The notes under the pieces are model-generated. The model made no database searches and had not been told where the DNA came from. It was given only the letters and a program-made list of their open reading frames with translations. Shown piece by piece: positions 27,801 through 41,000 of a stretch of 64,000 bases of DNA (the first letter of the stretch is position 1; every line of letters starts with the position of its first letter). A program made the translations under genes and the position numbers. The stretch spans positions 67,552,919-67,616,918 of the forward strand of contig CM069452.1 in the NCBI GenBank assembly GCA_035610835.1, written 5' to 3'. The stretch is from Ophiura sarsii (lineage: Eukaryota; Echinodermata; Ophiuroidea; Amphilepidida; Ophiuridae).

Positions 27801-30800
27801 GGTAAGCTGCTAGGGTTGTAACTTGCGAGTCGCGATATTGGAGGCTGGTTTTGGTGAGATCATGAACAGTGAGGCAAAATCTTAAGGAAGAAAGACAATA
27901 ACGGGTATATAAAGCCAAGTTGAACTCATTGCGAACCAGTGATAGCTCAATATTGTACAATTTATTGTTTGTCCCACAATCATGTCATACACATCTTTAC
28001 CTTGATTTTTTCAAAAATCGAGGTTCTGTATCTCTGCCGTTTCTTTCTTCTTTCTTTCCTCAAACCGGGCCTTACACACAGTCTAGAAAATGCATCTCCT
28101 CCTACATCTTACATGCTACAATCACCAGACTTTGTCAGTAGAACCCCCCACCTAACCTTCATATAGGGTCTTCACAGTTTGGGGTCAAAGGTCACACAGG
28201 GGTCACTAGGGGTCAAAAGGTGATTTTCACTTAAAACGCATTTCCAATTTAGTGAAATGACCTAGGATCGTCAAAATTGGTCCACATATTCCTTTTGACC
28301 GTACGCATATACAAAAGAACGGTTTTTAAAATTAAAAATCAGTTGGGGTCACTAGGGGTCAAAATGTAAATTTTCAATTCGATCACTTAAAATGCATCTT
28401 GTCTCAGAGGAAATGACTCATGACCTTCATAATTGGTCAAAAGATTCCTTGGGTCCATGCTCATATAGGGTCTTCAGCGATTAAAAGTGACATGTCATAC
28501 GGGGTCACTAGGGGTCATTGAACTTTACAGAGGTAAAAGTTAAGACATGCTCCGATTCGGACCGGGTTTGTTGCATCTTGTTTGGTTTAATGAGCCAAGA
28601 AAATAAGTCAATCATATTGACCAGGTCAAAAGTCAAGAAGGGGTCACTAGGGGTCAAAATGTAAATTTTCAATTCGATCGCTTAAAATGCATCTTGTCTC
28701 AGAGGAAATGACTCATGACCTTCACAATTGGTCAAAAGAGTCCTTGGGTCTATGCACATATAGGGTGTTCAGCGATTTAAAGTGACATGTCATACGGGGT
28801 CACTAGGGGTCATTGAACTTTACAAGGGTAAAAGTTTAGACATGCTCCGATTTGGACCGGGTTTCTAGCATCTTGTTTGGTTTGATGAGCCAAGAAAATA
28901 AGTCAATCATATTGACCAGGTCAAAGGTCAAAAAGGGGTCACTAGGGGTCAAAATGTAAATTTTCAATTCGATCACTTAAAATGCATCTTGTCTCAGAGG
29001 AAATGATTCATGACCTTCATAATTGGTCAAAAGATTCCTTGGGTACATGCACATATAGGGTGTTCAGCGATTAAAAGTGACATGTCATACGAGGTCACTA
29101 GGGGTCATTGCAATTTACAGGGGTAAAAGTTAAGACATGCTCCGATTTGGACCGGGTTTGTTGCATCTTGTTTGGTTTGATGAGCCAAGAAAATAAGTCA
29201 ATCATAATAACCAGGTCAAAGGTCAAGAAGAGGTCACTAGGGATCATGTTCTCATAAAAAATCAAGGTAGCCTGGTCTTAGACCGGAGCAAGATCTAGTT
29301 TTCTTTACCATTGAATGTTATCAGCGAACCAAGGAAACGTTGGGTCCTGATCAACAGTTTTTTTACAATGTTTTCCCCAATATTAAAGTCAATTACAGTT
29401 GGTTTTCCGCTGCATAGGGAGAGTGAGCGGCACTAGCTTGGCTTTAGGGTGAAACCCATACTGGATGCTTAGTTTCATCTTTTAGGGGACGATGCTGAAT
29501 AATGTGGACATTTACCTCGCTAGTTACTATTCTGGTGTTACTCGCCAGTTTTGCTCTCAGAATTACATCGTTAGTAAGTTACGCTACAGGTAGGGCTGCT
29601 AGGGAAGTAGCTTACCTCCCTATAAAGTGGTGCACTCGGCCGATATGTGTTAATGTATGTGTTGTATATGTATAACCTAGGTAGTAACTTATTTTGAGGA
29701 CTGTATATAATTTGAAAACGTGTTGAGAAGGTACTAGTAACGCAGACAGCGACTTATAAGCGCAATTTGATCGCAGCAGAGCATAAATAAGCGCGGCGCT
29801 TTGTATGGCCCCCAAGGCGATCATGGAGACCCTACCCCGCTCTAGATGGTGTCCACTGCGTCCCCATTCGGTTCTTAGAGACCTTACTGTGTTTTGCATG
29901 GCTTTTTTCAGCGCAACGAGAGCGCAAGGCCTGATCGCCGTATGTGTGACAGGGGTATTAGCACCATGCCAAACGCATTTATAAAGGTCTCTAAGAACCG
30001 ATTGGTGTCGCAGTTGGACACTGGCTAGGACGTGCCAGGGTCGCCATGGTCGCCCTTGAGCGCCAGAAAGAGCGGCCGCTTGTTTTCACTCTGCTGGGAT
30101 CAAGCCAGCGCTTGCATTGTGCTAAAAAGTATAATAACATGCCAAAGGAGCGCGGAAGACTGTCTGCAGTATGGTCAATTCTTTAAAACAATATAGCCCT
30201 TAGCATGCTTAGTATGTTCCTATCCCGCTTACCACGTTTTCATTGCGCTCTTAATGCGACCCATTGCATGCGTTCCTACTTTAATCGTGTCACTTGGAAA
30301 GATATCAGTTTAACGTTAACAGGTGATTGGTACTATACTCCATTCATTTTCCTCTGGAGGATGACTTGAAATTAACTAATGTTACCCGTGTATAATCACC
30401 CTACTTGCATTGTCCGTCATGTGTGCGGAGAGCCTTGAGCTGGTTTTACATGTGGCCATGCGTTTTGAGGTGGGCCAGTTTCGTGTGACACATTGTATTT
30501 TGACACAAAACGCATGCATTTTCACCTAAAAGGCTGTACCGTTTCAGAACAATGTACCACCTATATAAAAGTATACATTTTCTTGAACAGTTTTGTCTGA
30601 GGAGTTCAAAAATGCAATATAAATTGACATAGGTTGTAACCGTAAGGTCCTAGGAATCTGAGAATGTTAATTTTTTTATAAATCTTTCCATTTTTTCAAA
30701 AAATATTTTAAAAAGTACAGGTAATCGTACACATTTAAGAACTGTATATTTGATTTTTACTCAGTTTCAGCTTTCCAGACATATATAACTTCACATCATT

Positions 30801-33800
30801 AACTAAAGATAAGATGATTTTGTGCGCACTTTTTAAAAATTGATTTTTGCACATGATTATTTGCAAATAATCGGACCTTCTTGGCTTACGAAGGCATTAC
30901 CTTTTGAAACTCCTTCCCTTAAACCTTTTAACATAGTTAAGTATTCATATTCAGCTAGATAAGGAAACAACTTGAGTATACAAGCATGTTAGCTGTCCAA
31001 ATATAAAAATACTGGTTATGATTCAACTATCCACATAGTGATTCGCGATATTCAAAATGGGTTAAAATATTATACAATATTACATGCAACATGCACTTTG
31101 CAAAAATAAGTTTGCAATCTTGCAATCAAGTAGGATTCATTTTAATACTCACTCTTTAGTCTTTACACATTATTCTAGAGTTCTCAGCATGTGCAATGCA
31201 AAGGAAATTGTTCTAAGTCACAAGGCTAATGTACACATGATATCTTTGTGATCCTCTTTTTCCAAAACATACATATCCGTTTGCTTTTTGCTATTCTTAA
31301 GGTCTATTCCGTAATATACATTCCTGTGGTACTATGGCTTCTTCCATGCTTTTTTTTTTGTATAGCATACCCTCCCTTGTTTTGTTTTTATAATTTAGGT
31401 AATGACCTCTCACAATCTTGGTACCAGCTAAAAACAAATGACCATACTCTGACTTTGTATCTTTTTGTAATGGAAATACACCAGCTGATGTAACTTGCAA
31501 TAGGAAGTATAAACATGGCATCAGTTGAAGACTGAATTGCAATAACAGAATCCATGTGAATAATTTCAGTAAAATCTATGTGTGAAGATGGTGTAGTACT
31601 TGTATCTGTGTCTATCCATAGGCTGCTCCTGATCATCAGCATCTTCATCATTGATTGACAGTGACACTCCATCACAGAAAGTTACTTCTGTGCAAGTATA
31701 GGCCTACATTCCTCTGCATGTATTTGGATCTTTATCAATGTGATTTAGGTTTAGAAGTGTGACTTGCTTTTATTAGAGTTAAATAAAGACATACAGACAA
31801 TACATCTGTATAACATTCGGGAGTATTCTTGAATAATTTTGGATTACGAAATACAGACAGACAATTAGTGAAGTTCGCGTATTTCACTCAATAATAGCCC
31901 AATATGAAATATTTAAAAAGCAAAACAAAACAAATATCATTGAAATAACTATTTTAAATAGAATAATTATAACAGAGTAATCAATATCAGAAACAGAATT
32001 GTTTTTCATTGAAAGTAGGACCCGTATTACCATATTTGCCAAATTTATGCTCCCGATCCTCCTCCGCCCTTGGGAATTTTTTTCAACAGTTCATTAGTGA
32101 TATATAACAACCTACTTTAATAATTTAGTTTTTTCCATCTTGTAGCCAGATGTATTGCCTTCAATTTGATACCAAGTTTATTCTCATAGCATATATATTT
32201 CTTGAGAAAATCATTTTTTCAACAAGAAATTGTCGTAAATGTGTCACATCTCCGGCTATTTACTGGCCCAACTCAAAACGCATGGCCATGTATTAGTTCG
32301 ACTCTCTTTCTCTACACAATATGACTGGTCATGCAGTAAGACATTGTGCAATGATGCAATCTGATTCCAGCTACGAGGCTCGTTACGAAATGGCGGATCC
32401 GTGCAAAGACGGAATAAACAGAGACGCCTGCGTGTTCAGTCATGTTTTCGGGGCTTGACTAGTGAATAACATAGAGACCATGGTAAAAGCAATAAAAATT
32501 CCATTAAAATGGAAAGTTGGCGGTCAAAAGGAAATTGCGATATAAGGCAAATAGAAAGAGCAAAAATAGCAACATTTGTAAATACGGCTTTAAATGTATC
32601 CATTCATATTGAGTTGGGTGGGGGTAGAATTTTTTTTTTTTTTTTTTACTCATCAGGGGGTGAATTTTTTTGTTGTTGGCCTGCATAGAGGGTGAATTTT
32701 TTTTTCTCCGAAAACTTCCTACCCCCCCCCCCCCTGAAAATCTAATGGTGCGTCCCTAAAGCCCCAACTAAAAAATCCTCGGTTTCCCATGGAAATGGAG
32801 TGATCACCAGAACATGATGTGTACAGAGTAATTTGTAGTGACAGTTCACCATATCATTATGTAATGCAGTGCTACCCAACAAGGACACATACGGTAGGTT
32901 TATTCTAAAGCAAGCACTATTTTTTCGCGGCATTTAATGTTCGTGATGCAGAAGAACCCACATTTTTCATCATGAAATGTTTACAAATGTACACCTTTCT
33001 AATAATGTCTAATAAGTATGACTTATAGCACGAGGCAGCGTAGCTGCCGAGTGCTATAAGGAATTAATAGCACTCATCACAGTGACTATTTTAGTGATGA
33101 TTTATGTGGCAGAGTTCTACCCTACACATCAGATACACACCACTTGCACAGTAGGACACCTCTCACTCACCCAGACGCCCAGACTTAGACAATCATTTAC
33201 TAAACACATTCAGCACCCAAGGGCAGAGGGAGGGGAACCCCGCCGATTCCTACGCATAGAACAAGATTGAGTTCTTGCTGCGACCTCAAGTAGCTTGTAT
33301 GCATCCTTGCTACGTCAACGGGACGCTCACGCTGTCCGCGTTGCGATGCCATGGCGACACTACCGAGAGTCATTCAGCGCCCTGGTCATAACGCTTGTGT
33401 TGGCATGAACAAAACATGGCGCAAGAGCGACCATGAAATCTGGCACCGTCCTAACCAGTGCCCACTGCATCACCAATGGGTTCTTGGAGACCTTGATGAG
33501 TTTGCCTAGGCGTTTTGATAATTAGTCAGCATAATGCAAGCGCTGGTCTGAGATCGCAGCAGAATGTGAAAAGGGTTTTATTGACCATTTCATACAGTTT
33601 TCTGCGCTCTTCTTGTGTATTATTTATATTTTGATGATTTTTCAGTGCAGTGCAATCGCTGGCCTAATCGCCGTAGGCAGTTATGACAGGGCCATACTAG
33701 GCATGAAACTCAGAGTAATAACTTCTATTCCGGAATGTCTATACCTGAATTTGTATGTAGGCCCTACGCTCTGCCGTGTCGGCATTTAGCATTCTATTCA

Positions 33801-35044
33801 AATGATAGTCTACCGTGAATTATTGGTGATAGGCGCAGCTTACACAATGTACCTAACCTTTGATCAGTCGAGCACTCGTTTGCCATCTCTGAGCACATGT
33901 AAATTCTGGATTGGATTGTGACTGATAGGAACGTATACAGCATGTACAGGGGAACATGTACCATTCGAACAGAAGTGCTAGACTGTTATCAAATCAGTTA
34001 CATTATGATGTAGAATTGTGCCAAGTTGGCACAGTTGTCATAACAGGGTTAAGAGACTGCATCCAAATGATAAGTTCGCCGATACTTTCATGCATGGAAG
34101 GGCATCTCCGGGAGGCAACGTAGAATTTGTATTTTGCGGGTTTATTTCGCTCAGAACTACGTGATCTGTTCCCGATTTTTGTATTTTCCATAATTTGTGT
34201 CTTCTATCAGGTTGGATTTAACGCCGGCCATGACGACTTGTTTTTAATGCCTCCTGACTCTAACAATGGCGAAATGCTTCTTACTTTGGATGAGCGGACC
34301 AACATTGGCAAGGATGGAAGGTGGTTCTACCGGGTTGACGGCTCCGACGACAATGCCTTGACAGAAATCGGTAAGCATGTTACAAATTGTTCCTTCCTTC
34401 ATTCCCTTCTCCGGTGGAAATAATGTAGTATAATTTCCCGGCTGAGCGGGAAATAGTGAGACATACCGGTAAATATTTGAAAATACCGGTTAATACCGGT
34501 GAACGCTGAGAAATACCGGAAAATGCTGAGAAATACCGGGAAATACCGGGAAATACCAGGAAATACTGGGAATACCTAGTCAATACTCAGGAAATACCAT
34601 TTTTATGAAAAAGTAGACCTTGTGGAAGTATATCTTTAAATGCGTGGTTTTATTAACATTTAAATGTTGATGTCAACAATGTGAATTTGTTATGAAACTC
34701 ATATTCCACTCCTCTTATATTGAAGTTTAAAGCAAAATAATTGTAAGGCCAGCGTATAACTTTACCTGGAGTGTGGGTCCTTAACATTATTTCATAGAGG
34801 TAGAGATGGAGTTCACATTTGAGACAGGACAGGCTATATAGACGTAACTATCAAAAACCTGAAAGAATAGGTCTATACATGAAACACACATGATTAAATG
34901 GTACTGACAATCTCTGTCCAGTGCATGGTCCAGTGCCTGGTCCAGTGCACTTTTGTGCATAATTTAATATCTCATGGCACTCTGCTGAATGGCTAAACAT
35001 GAGTTAATAAATGTTTCGTTAGGAACGCACCATTTGACTTCAAC

Positions 35045-35086
<42 letters not shown>

Positions 35087-38000
35087 GTAGTAACTTTTTG
35101 TATAAAAAAAATCACCCTCCAAAAATGCCCCAAACTAGAAAGAATGTGAATTATTTTATATTCTATTCACATTTCATTAATTACGCTAATTATAATTATT
35201 ATCAAAAATGTCTGGAAATGGAGCAGATCGGTACTTACCAGTCTTACCGGCTCGTAACATGCGGACAAAATGGCGACGAGAAAACATTTGCGTGCCAAAG
35301 CGCATATGCGTTGATATGTTGATAGACGCCCAATTTGGTGTTAGAATTACACCAATTGGTGTCATGCTGCTTCGACACCTCTAAAAACCGTGAGCTTTCC
35401 CGCAAACTATTGACGCCCTTGGAGTTATTTCAATTAATCTGACACCAGTTTTGGTGTAAATCACTAACTGATCACTGAAAGGTGTCCGTCGGACACTTAA
35501 CGGTGTCACCGTAAATTATGTGCAAACCCATATCATTGACGATTACACCAATTTTGGAGTCAAAATAACACCTTTGTAAGTGTCATTTACAGTTGACTCC
35601 AAGAAGGTGTCGCTGTGACACCAATTTCTTTTTCAGTGTAGGTATATCAAATAAGGTGGGATCGTTTCAAAAATCCTTAAAATCGTGATACGTGTCTCTA
35701 TTTTAAATAGAAGTTGTCAAAAAACATAACACTTTTGGTATCATATTAAAGACAATTTATCCAGCTACCGAATAAAAAAATAATTAAAGCCACATGTTAG
35801 CAACAATGAAGTTATCAATCTAAACGTCGAGTGAGTCAAGGGTGGGATCGGTGGATGAGGCGCCGGTGGATGTGGCGCCTATAGGTTTCTACACAAAATA
35901 GTGGAAAACTAGAACTTTTGAAATTGATGCCATTTTAAAATTATACATAGGAAAGTTTTCAAACTTCTCATATGTGTTAATAACAAGTGCCTGTTACTAT
36001 GAATAATAATATTGAATTGTTATCTAGACATTCTCTACTACAATATGATGTTCAATTCAGGGAGGGTTTTAATGTAAAAAATACACAGCTAGTTTTATTC
36101 ATTTTATTGATTAAACAATATAACGATATTCGTGTAGTTCATTTTGATAACCATTTTCTTTTAAATTAAATAGTCCATGCTAACTTAATTTCATAGATAT
36201 GTGATAAAAAATCAACAGAGGGCGGTTGCTATTATGTCCCAAATTTCTAAGTTTTAAGGGATGTGTAATGTCCCAAGTTAGCAAGTGCGCCATTTTACCA
36301 TTTTTTTGCGATCGTTACAACCACAACCATTTTGAAAAGTCCCTACACTACAATATTGCACCCATCAAATGCAATATGCACTAAGCATCTGAAGATGACT
36401 CAACTGCATGTATATTTACTGTTGCATATCTATCAATCATATAAAGTACATTAAACATGATCTAAACCCATCTTCATAAATCGCCCATACTATCTGTGAA
36501 TTTTCAATAAGGAGGTGGCTTCAATGATCTGGAGAATATCACATGTGTAAATACCCTAAAGTTCCAAATGCTTTGGAATTTAGAAGGTAAGTGTAGCGTG
36601 ATAGTGCGTGAATAAGCTCATGTTTGTTCACGAGTTTATCAGCGCACACCTTTGGAACTGTATTTTTGTCTTCCAGTCTTTACATTTGACCGAGGGCCGA
36701 GTGTAACATAGGGAAGAGACATGGAGGATCACTTCTACCGGCATCCCCCTCCTGACCTTGCACAATGATTCACACTTTTCTGTAAGATAGGGTTCTCTTC
36801 AGGATGTGGCCACACCCCAAACTGAATGGGTATTGGTTATGTTTATAGATACCGATTTGGATTCGATTTCTTTTCAGTTCCAGAGCCTCTCTGTCAATTT
36901 GGGGCCAACGAGGGGGATACGGTTCTCGATAGGGCGAATGAGGCTGTAGCTATGGTAACTCTTCCGTCTGTTTTTCGATTTAATGGCATGGATTATAATG
37001 GTGGAATGGACTTACATGTAAGTTAAAGTTTAATCAGTCCCAAATTGGCGAGAAAAATGCGGTTTTTATCTCTTCGCGCGCAAAACTAGAACTCCAATCG
37101 TATGCTTTCTAATTCGGCATTCACTCGCGTGTATAGAGCGGTACGGGACACGACCGTAAATTCACGCGTGCACGTGTATATGTGCATTCACACGTGCCCG
37201 TGCATTCACGTGTGCACATGCGTTCCCGTAGTTGCGTGCATTCACATATTTGCGTGCATTCACGTATGCGAGTACATTCACGTATGCGCGTGCATTCACG
37301 ATTTCGCGTGCATTCACGATTTCGCGCGCATTCACGATTTCGCGTGCATTCACGATTTCGCGTGCATTCACGATTGCGGGTGCATTCACGTATGCGCGTG
37401 TATTCACGTATGCGAAGGCGTTTTTTTTTTACACATTCTCGATCACAATTTGTAATGTTCTGTCTTTACGTCCTCCACTCATATACATGTAGTCCACCAC
37501 AACTGGGTCCGAGACTAATATAAATTATCAAATTTTACATTGACATTTAAAGTTAATCAAAATAAAATAATAAAGAAAAAGGAACAACTGTACCCAGATA
37601 CTAGAATGTAGTAGTAGTATCGTCCGATACTGGAATATACCCAGTATCGTTCAATACTCGTATAAAGTAAGTGTTCATGTCGGTGAAAAGATTCATGATC
37701 AGGTTTGTAGAATTTCATTGAAGTAAACAATATGCTTGACAAAACCATTATAATACTCACATATTAATATTTCATCCTCATACATCGGAGGATTTCATCA
37801 GAATGGCAATGATCCACTTTGGCGCAAAGAAACATCATCGTCATAGTTGCCAGTTGGTTTTACTTAATATGTGAGTATTATATTGGTTTTGTCAAGCATA
37901 TTGTTTACTTCAATAAGTGTTCATGTATTACTCGTTACTGGCACAATTGTTCCTCGAACACATTTTTGGGGTTTTCAATTAACCTGTTTTACATTACGTC

Positions 38001-41000
38001 ACGCACAGATCAGTGCCAATGGGGTGCTGTCGATCGGCACCAGTGTTCCTAGCTACAATTCCGTTCAATTTCCGCTTCCGGTTGCGGAACCGCCACTGAT
38101 AGCCCCTTTCTGGAGTGATATTGACACAACCGAAGCCGGTAAAGTGAGCTACCGCGTGCTGGATTCGAGGGCCGATGCTACCGACTTATTCGATAAGATC
38201 GACTACGTTGTGTTACAGACCGATGCCGTTGATAGTCCAGATGTCTTCGTAGCTGAGTGGTTGTTTATTGGGACGTGGAAAAGAGTGGCCTTCAAAGGAA
38301 CATCCGTGAAATGTGATGTGGTATGTGATAAAAAGAGGATATATTCTAGCTGCGTAAGGTGTGCCAACTGGTCTATACCTAGCACATAAAATCCCTGACC
38401 AGGTGCTTTGAGGTTGGCTAATTCAAAATATATAATCGGTACCAAAAATCTGAGATATACGTTAAATGAACAAATTTCTTCTCCGCAGTTTGATACCTCA
38501 TTCAACAAAATCGAATGGATACTTTTAAAAGTAATGGCGATTTCAATGACCGCTCATAACAACAGCAAAGTTGCACTAGGTATAGGAAATCATTGATTTG
38601 TGTGACAGTTAGAATAGTAATCACACACAATTCAATGAATACCTAGTGCAACTTTGCTGTTGTTATGCGCGGTCATTGAAATCACCATAACTTTATAAGT
38701 ATCCATGCGATTGTTTTGAATGAGATATCAAACTGCGGAGAAGAAATTTGCTCATTTAATGTAAAAATCTCAACTTTTTGGTACCGATTATACACTCTTA
38801 GAAAAAATGGTTCGTTTAAGAACCCTTTTTTGTCCCGCGGGGAGCACCTTTTGGCCTAAAAGGTTCTAAAAAGAACCTTAGAATGGTTCTTTGAAGAACT
38901 TTCAAATTTTAAATAAGACCTAAAGGTATATTTACTTTTTTGTTTTTATGTAATATGCAAATTCAAGAGAAATGTAAACAAATTTAATCCTTTTCAACTG
39001 TTAAAAATCATTTCTTCTTGGCTAAAAACATTTTTTACCGTTTTACCAAGAACCATTGAGGGTTCTCCATAATTTTTTCCCAAAAGGTTCTTGAAGCTTG
39101 AGGAACCATTTTCTTGGCTAAAGAACCCTTTTAGAACCTTTTTTGGTTCTAAAAGGAACCCTATAGAAATTTCATTGGGACTAAAACAAGGACTAAATTT
39201 GTTTACATTTCTCTTGAATTTGCATATTACATAAAAACAAAAAAGTAAATATACCTTTATGTCTTATTTAAAATTTGAAAGTTCTTCAAAGAACCATTCT
39301 AAGGTTCTTTTTAGAACCTTTTAGGCCAAAAGGTGCTCCCCGCGGGACAAAAAAGGGTTCTTAAACGAACCATTTTTTCTAAGAGTGTATATTTTGAATT
39401 GGCCAACCTCAAAGCACCTGGGCAGGGACTTTATGTGCTAGGTGTAGACCATATTCACGGGGCAGCCATTTTCTCAAATTTGCCACCCAAGCCTTGTTCT
39501 CGTTACGTATAGGCCTACCTGCGCCTGCGTGACTTGCGTGAGGATGCGTACGCCGCGCGATTTGGTACCACGATTCTCGCGCAGTTCTCTTGTGCAGCGC
39601 GAGGCGCAGATAGACCAAACGGGAACGAGGCTTGGGTGGCATATTTTGGAAAATGGCTGCCGCGTGAATAGAGTCTATAGGTAATCGGTATGATAACGTG
39701 GGGGGCACGTGGGGTCCCCAAACTGGCGCGAAAATAATGAGCTCGATAGCTAAACCAATAGTGCTAGACACACCCACCTCATCTGCTACTTGTAGCCCTG
39801 TTCTTTCCGGTCAATGAGCTTTTCGTCCCGGTCAAAGCCGTCCAGGAGCCCAGAAGGTTCAATCAGCTGAGAAGGTACAGAAAGTTTGATGATCTGGTTA
39901 GTTTAGTTGGGTGTCAAAAGTCAATAATTGTATTGCTGCCGGTCGCATCCTGTACGAGGGACCACTTTTAAAAGGTGAATGGTCATGGGGTCAAAATGAA
40001 AAATGCTCTGATTATGTTGTAATGCATGAATCAAACTCTTCCTGAGATCATATGGAGCAAAAACAATAATGGTCTCAAATTGTTCAGATGGATACAAGCC
40101 ATAAAAAATAGTTTGTCATATCTGTAAGTTAAGCATCTATAAGTGTCATTAAGTCAAAGGTCAGTAAGCTATTTGCTAATGTGTGCTGACCATTGACCTT
40201 ATGAACCGTTCTTATAGTAATTCTATTTTTTTAATTTTTAATAGAAGACATTCTTCCTATGCAGGTGTAGAAGGAGGTATAGTCCCCTGGAGCCATAGTT
40301 CGCCCTGTAGAGTAAAGTATAGGTTGGTACAGGGCACCCATCTCTACACGCAACACTAGTTTCACACTTCACTTCATTCATTCATCATGTTTATGAAGGC
40401 GGGACTTGACTCCAGGGGGGGGGGGGGGGGGGGGGGAGCTATATAGTGTTATTTATTTAATCTTGAATTCTATCTATCACTATACAGGTGAACACGTTCC
40501 AAGTTGTGTTAGCCACTGATGGCACCTACACATTCGCCATCTTTAACTACAATGGGGTGAACTGGTCGAGTGGTATTATTGGAGGTGGGGATTCGGCAAC
40601 AGGGTTACATGGAACACCAGCACATGTAAGATATCGATTAGCACAGTGGTATTGAAAATGACACATAATTGTTGAAACAATGACGAGTTCCCATACCTTG
40701 AAACAAACAAGTCAAGTTATATGTCATGTGTGAAATGTCATATCATGATAAAAAAATAAAGATAGCCTAATTGGAAATGAAACATTACTGTTGAAACAAT
40801 GACCATTTCCCATACATTGAAACAAACAAGTTTTATGTCATATGTGAAATGTCATATCATGATAATTTTTAAATTATGCTGTTTTCCGTGCGTGGCTTGT
40901 CACTGCCTCTTTCCTATATATTTCCGGGATATATTTCAAAAGCTTGTCGTTTTAATATACCTCTAAGGTCGGATTCAACGGCGGGGATGGATCAAATTTC

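Noticed and set aside
37102..37523. Long overlapping frames with HVCACIHV / VHSRMRVHSR repeats
   Set aside because: Product of an 18-bp minisatellite that keeps all frames open; it lies inside intron 8.
39409..39777. 122-codon minus-strand frame
   Set aside because: Starts inside the outer fold-back end and shows no domain; arginine-rich composition follows local CG content.
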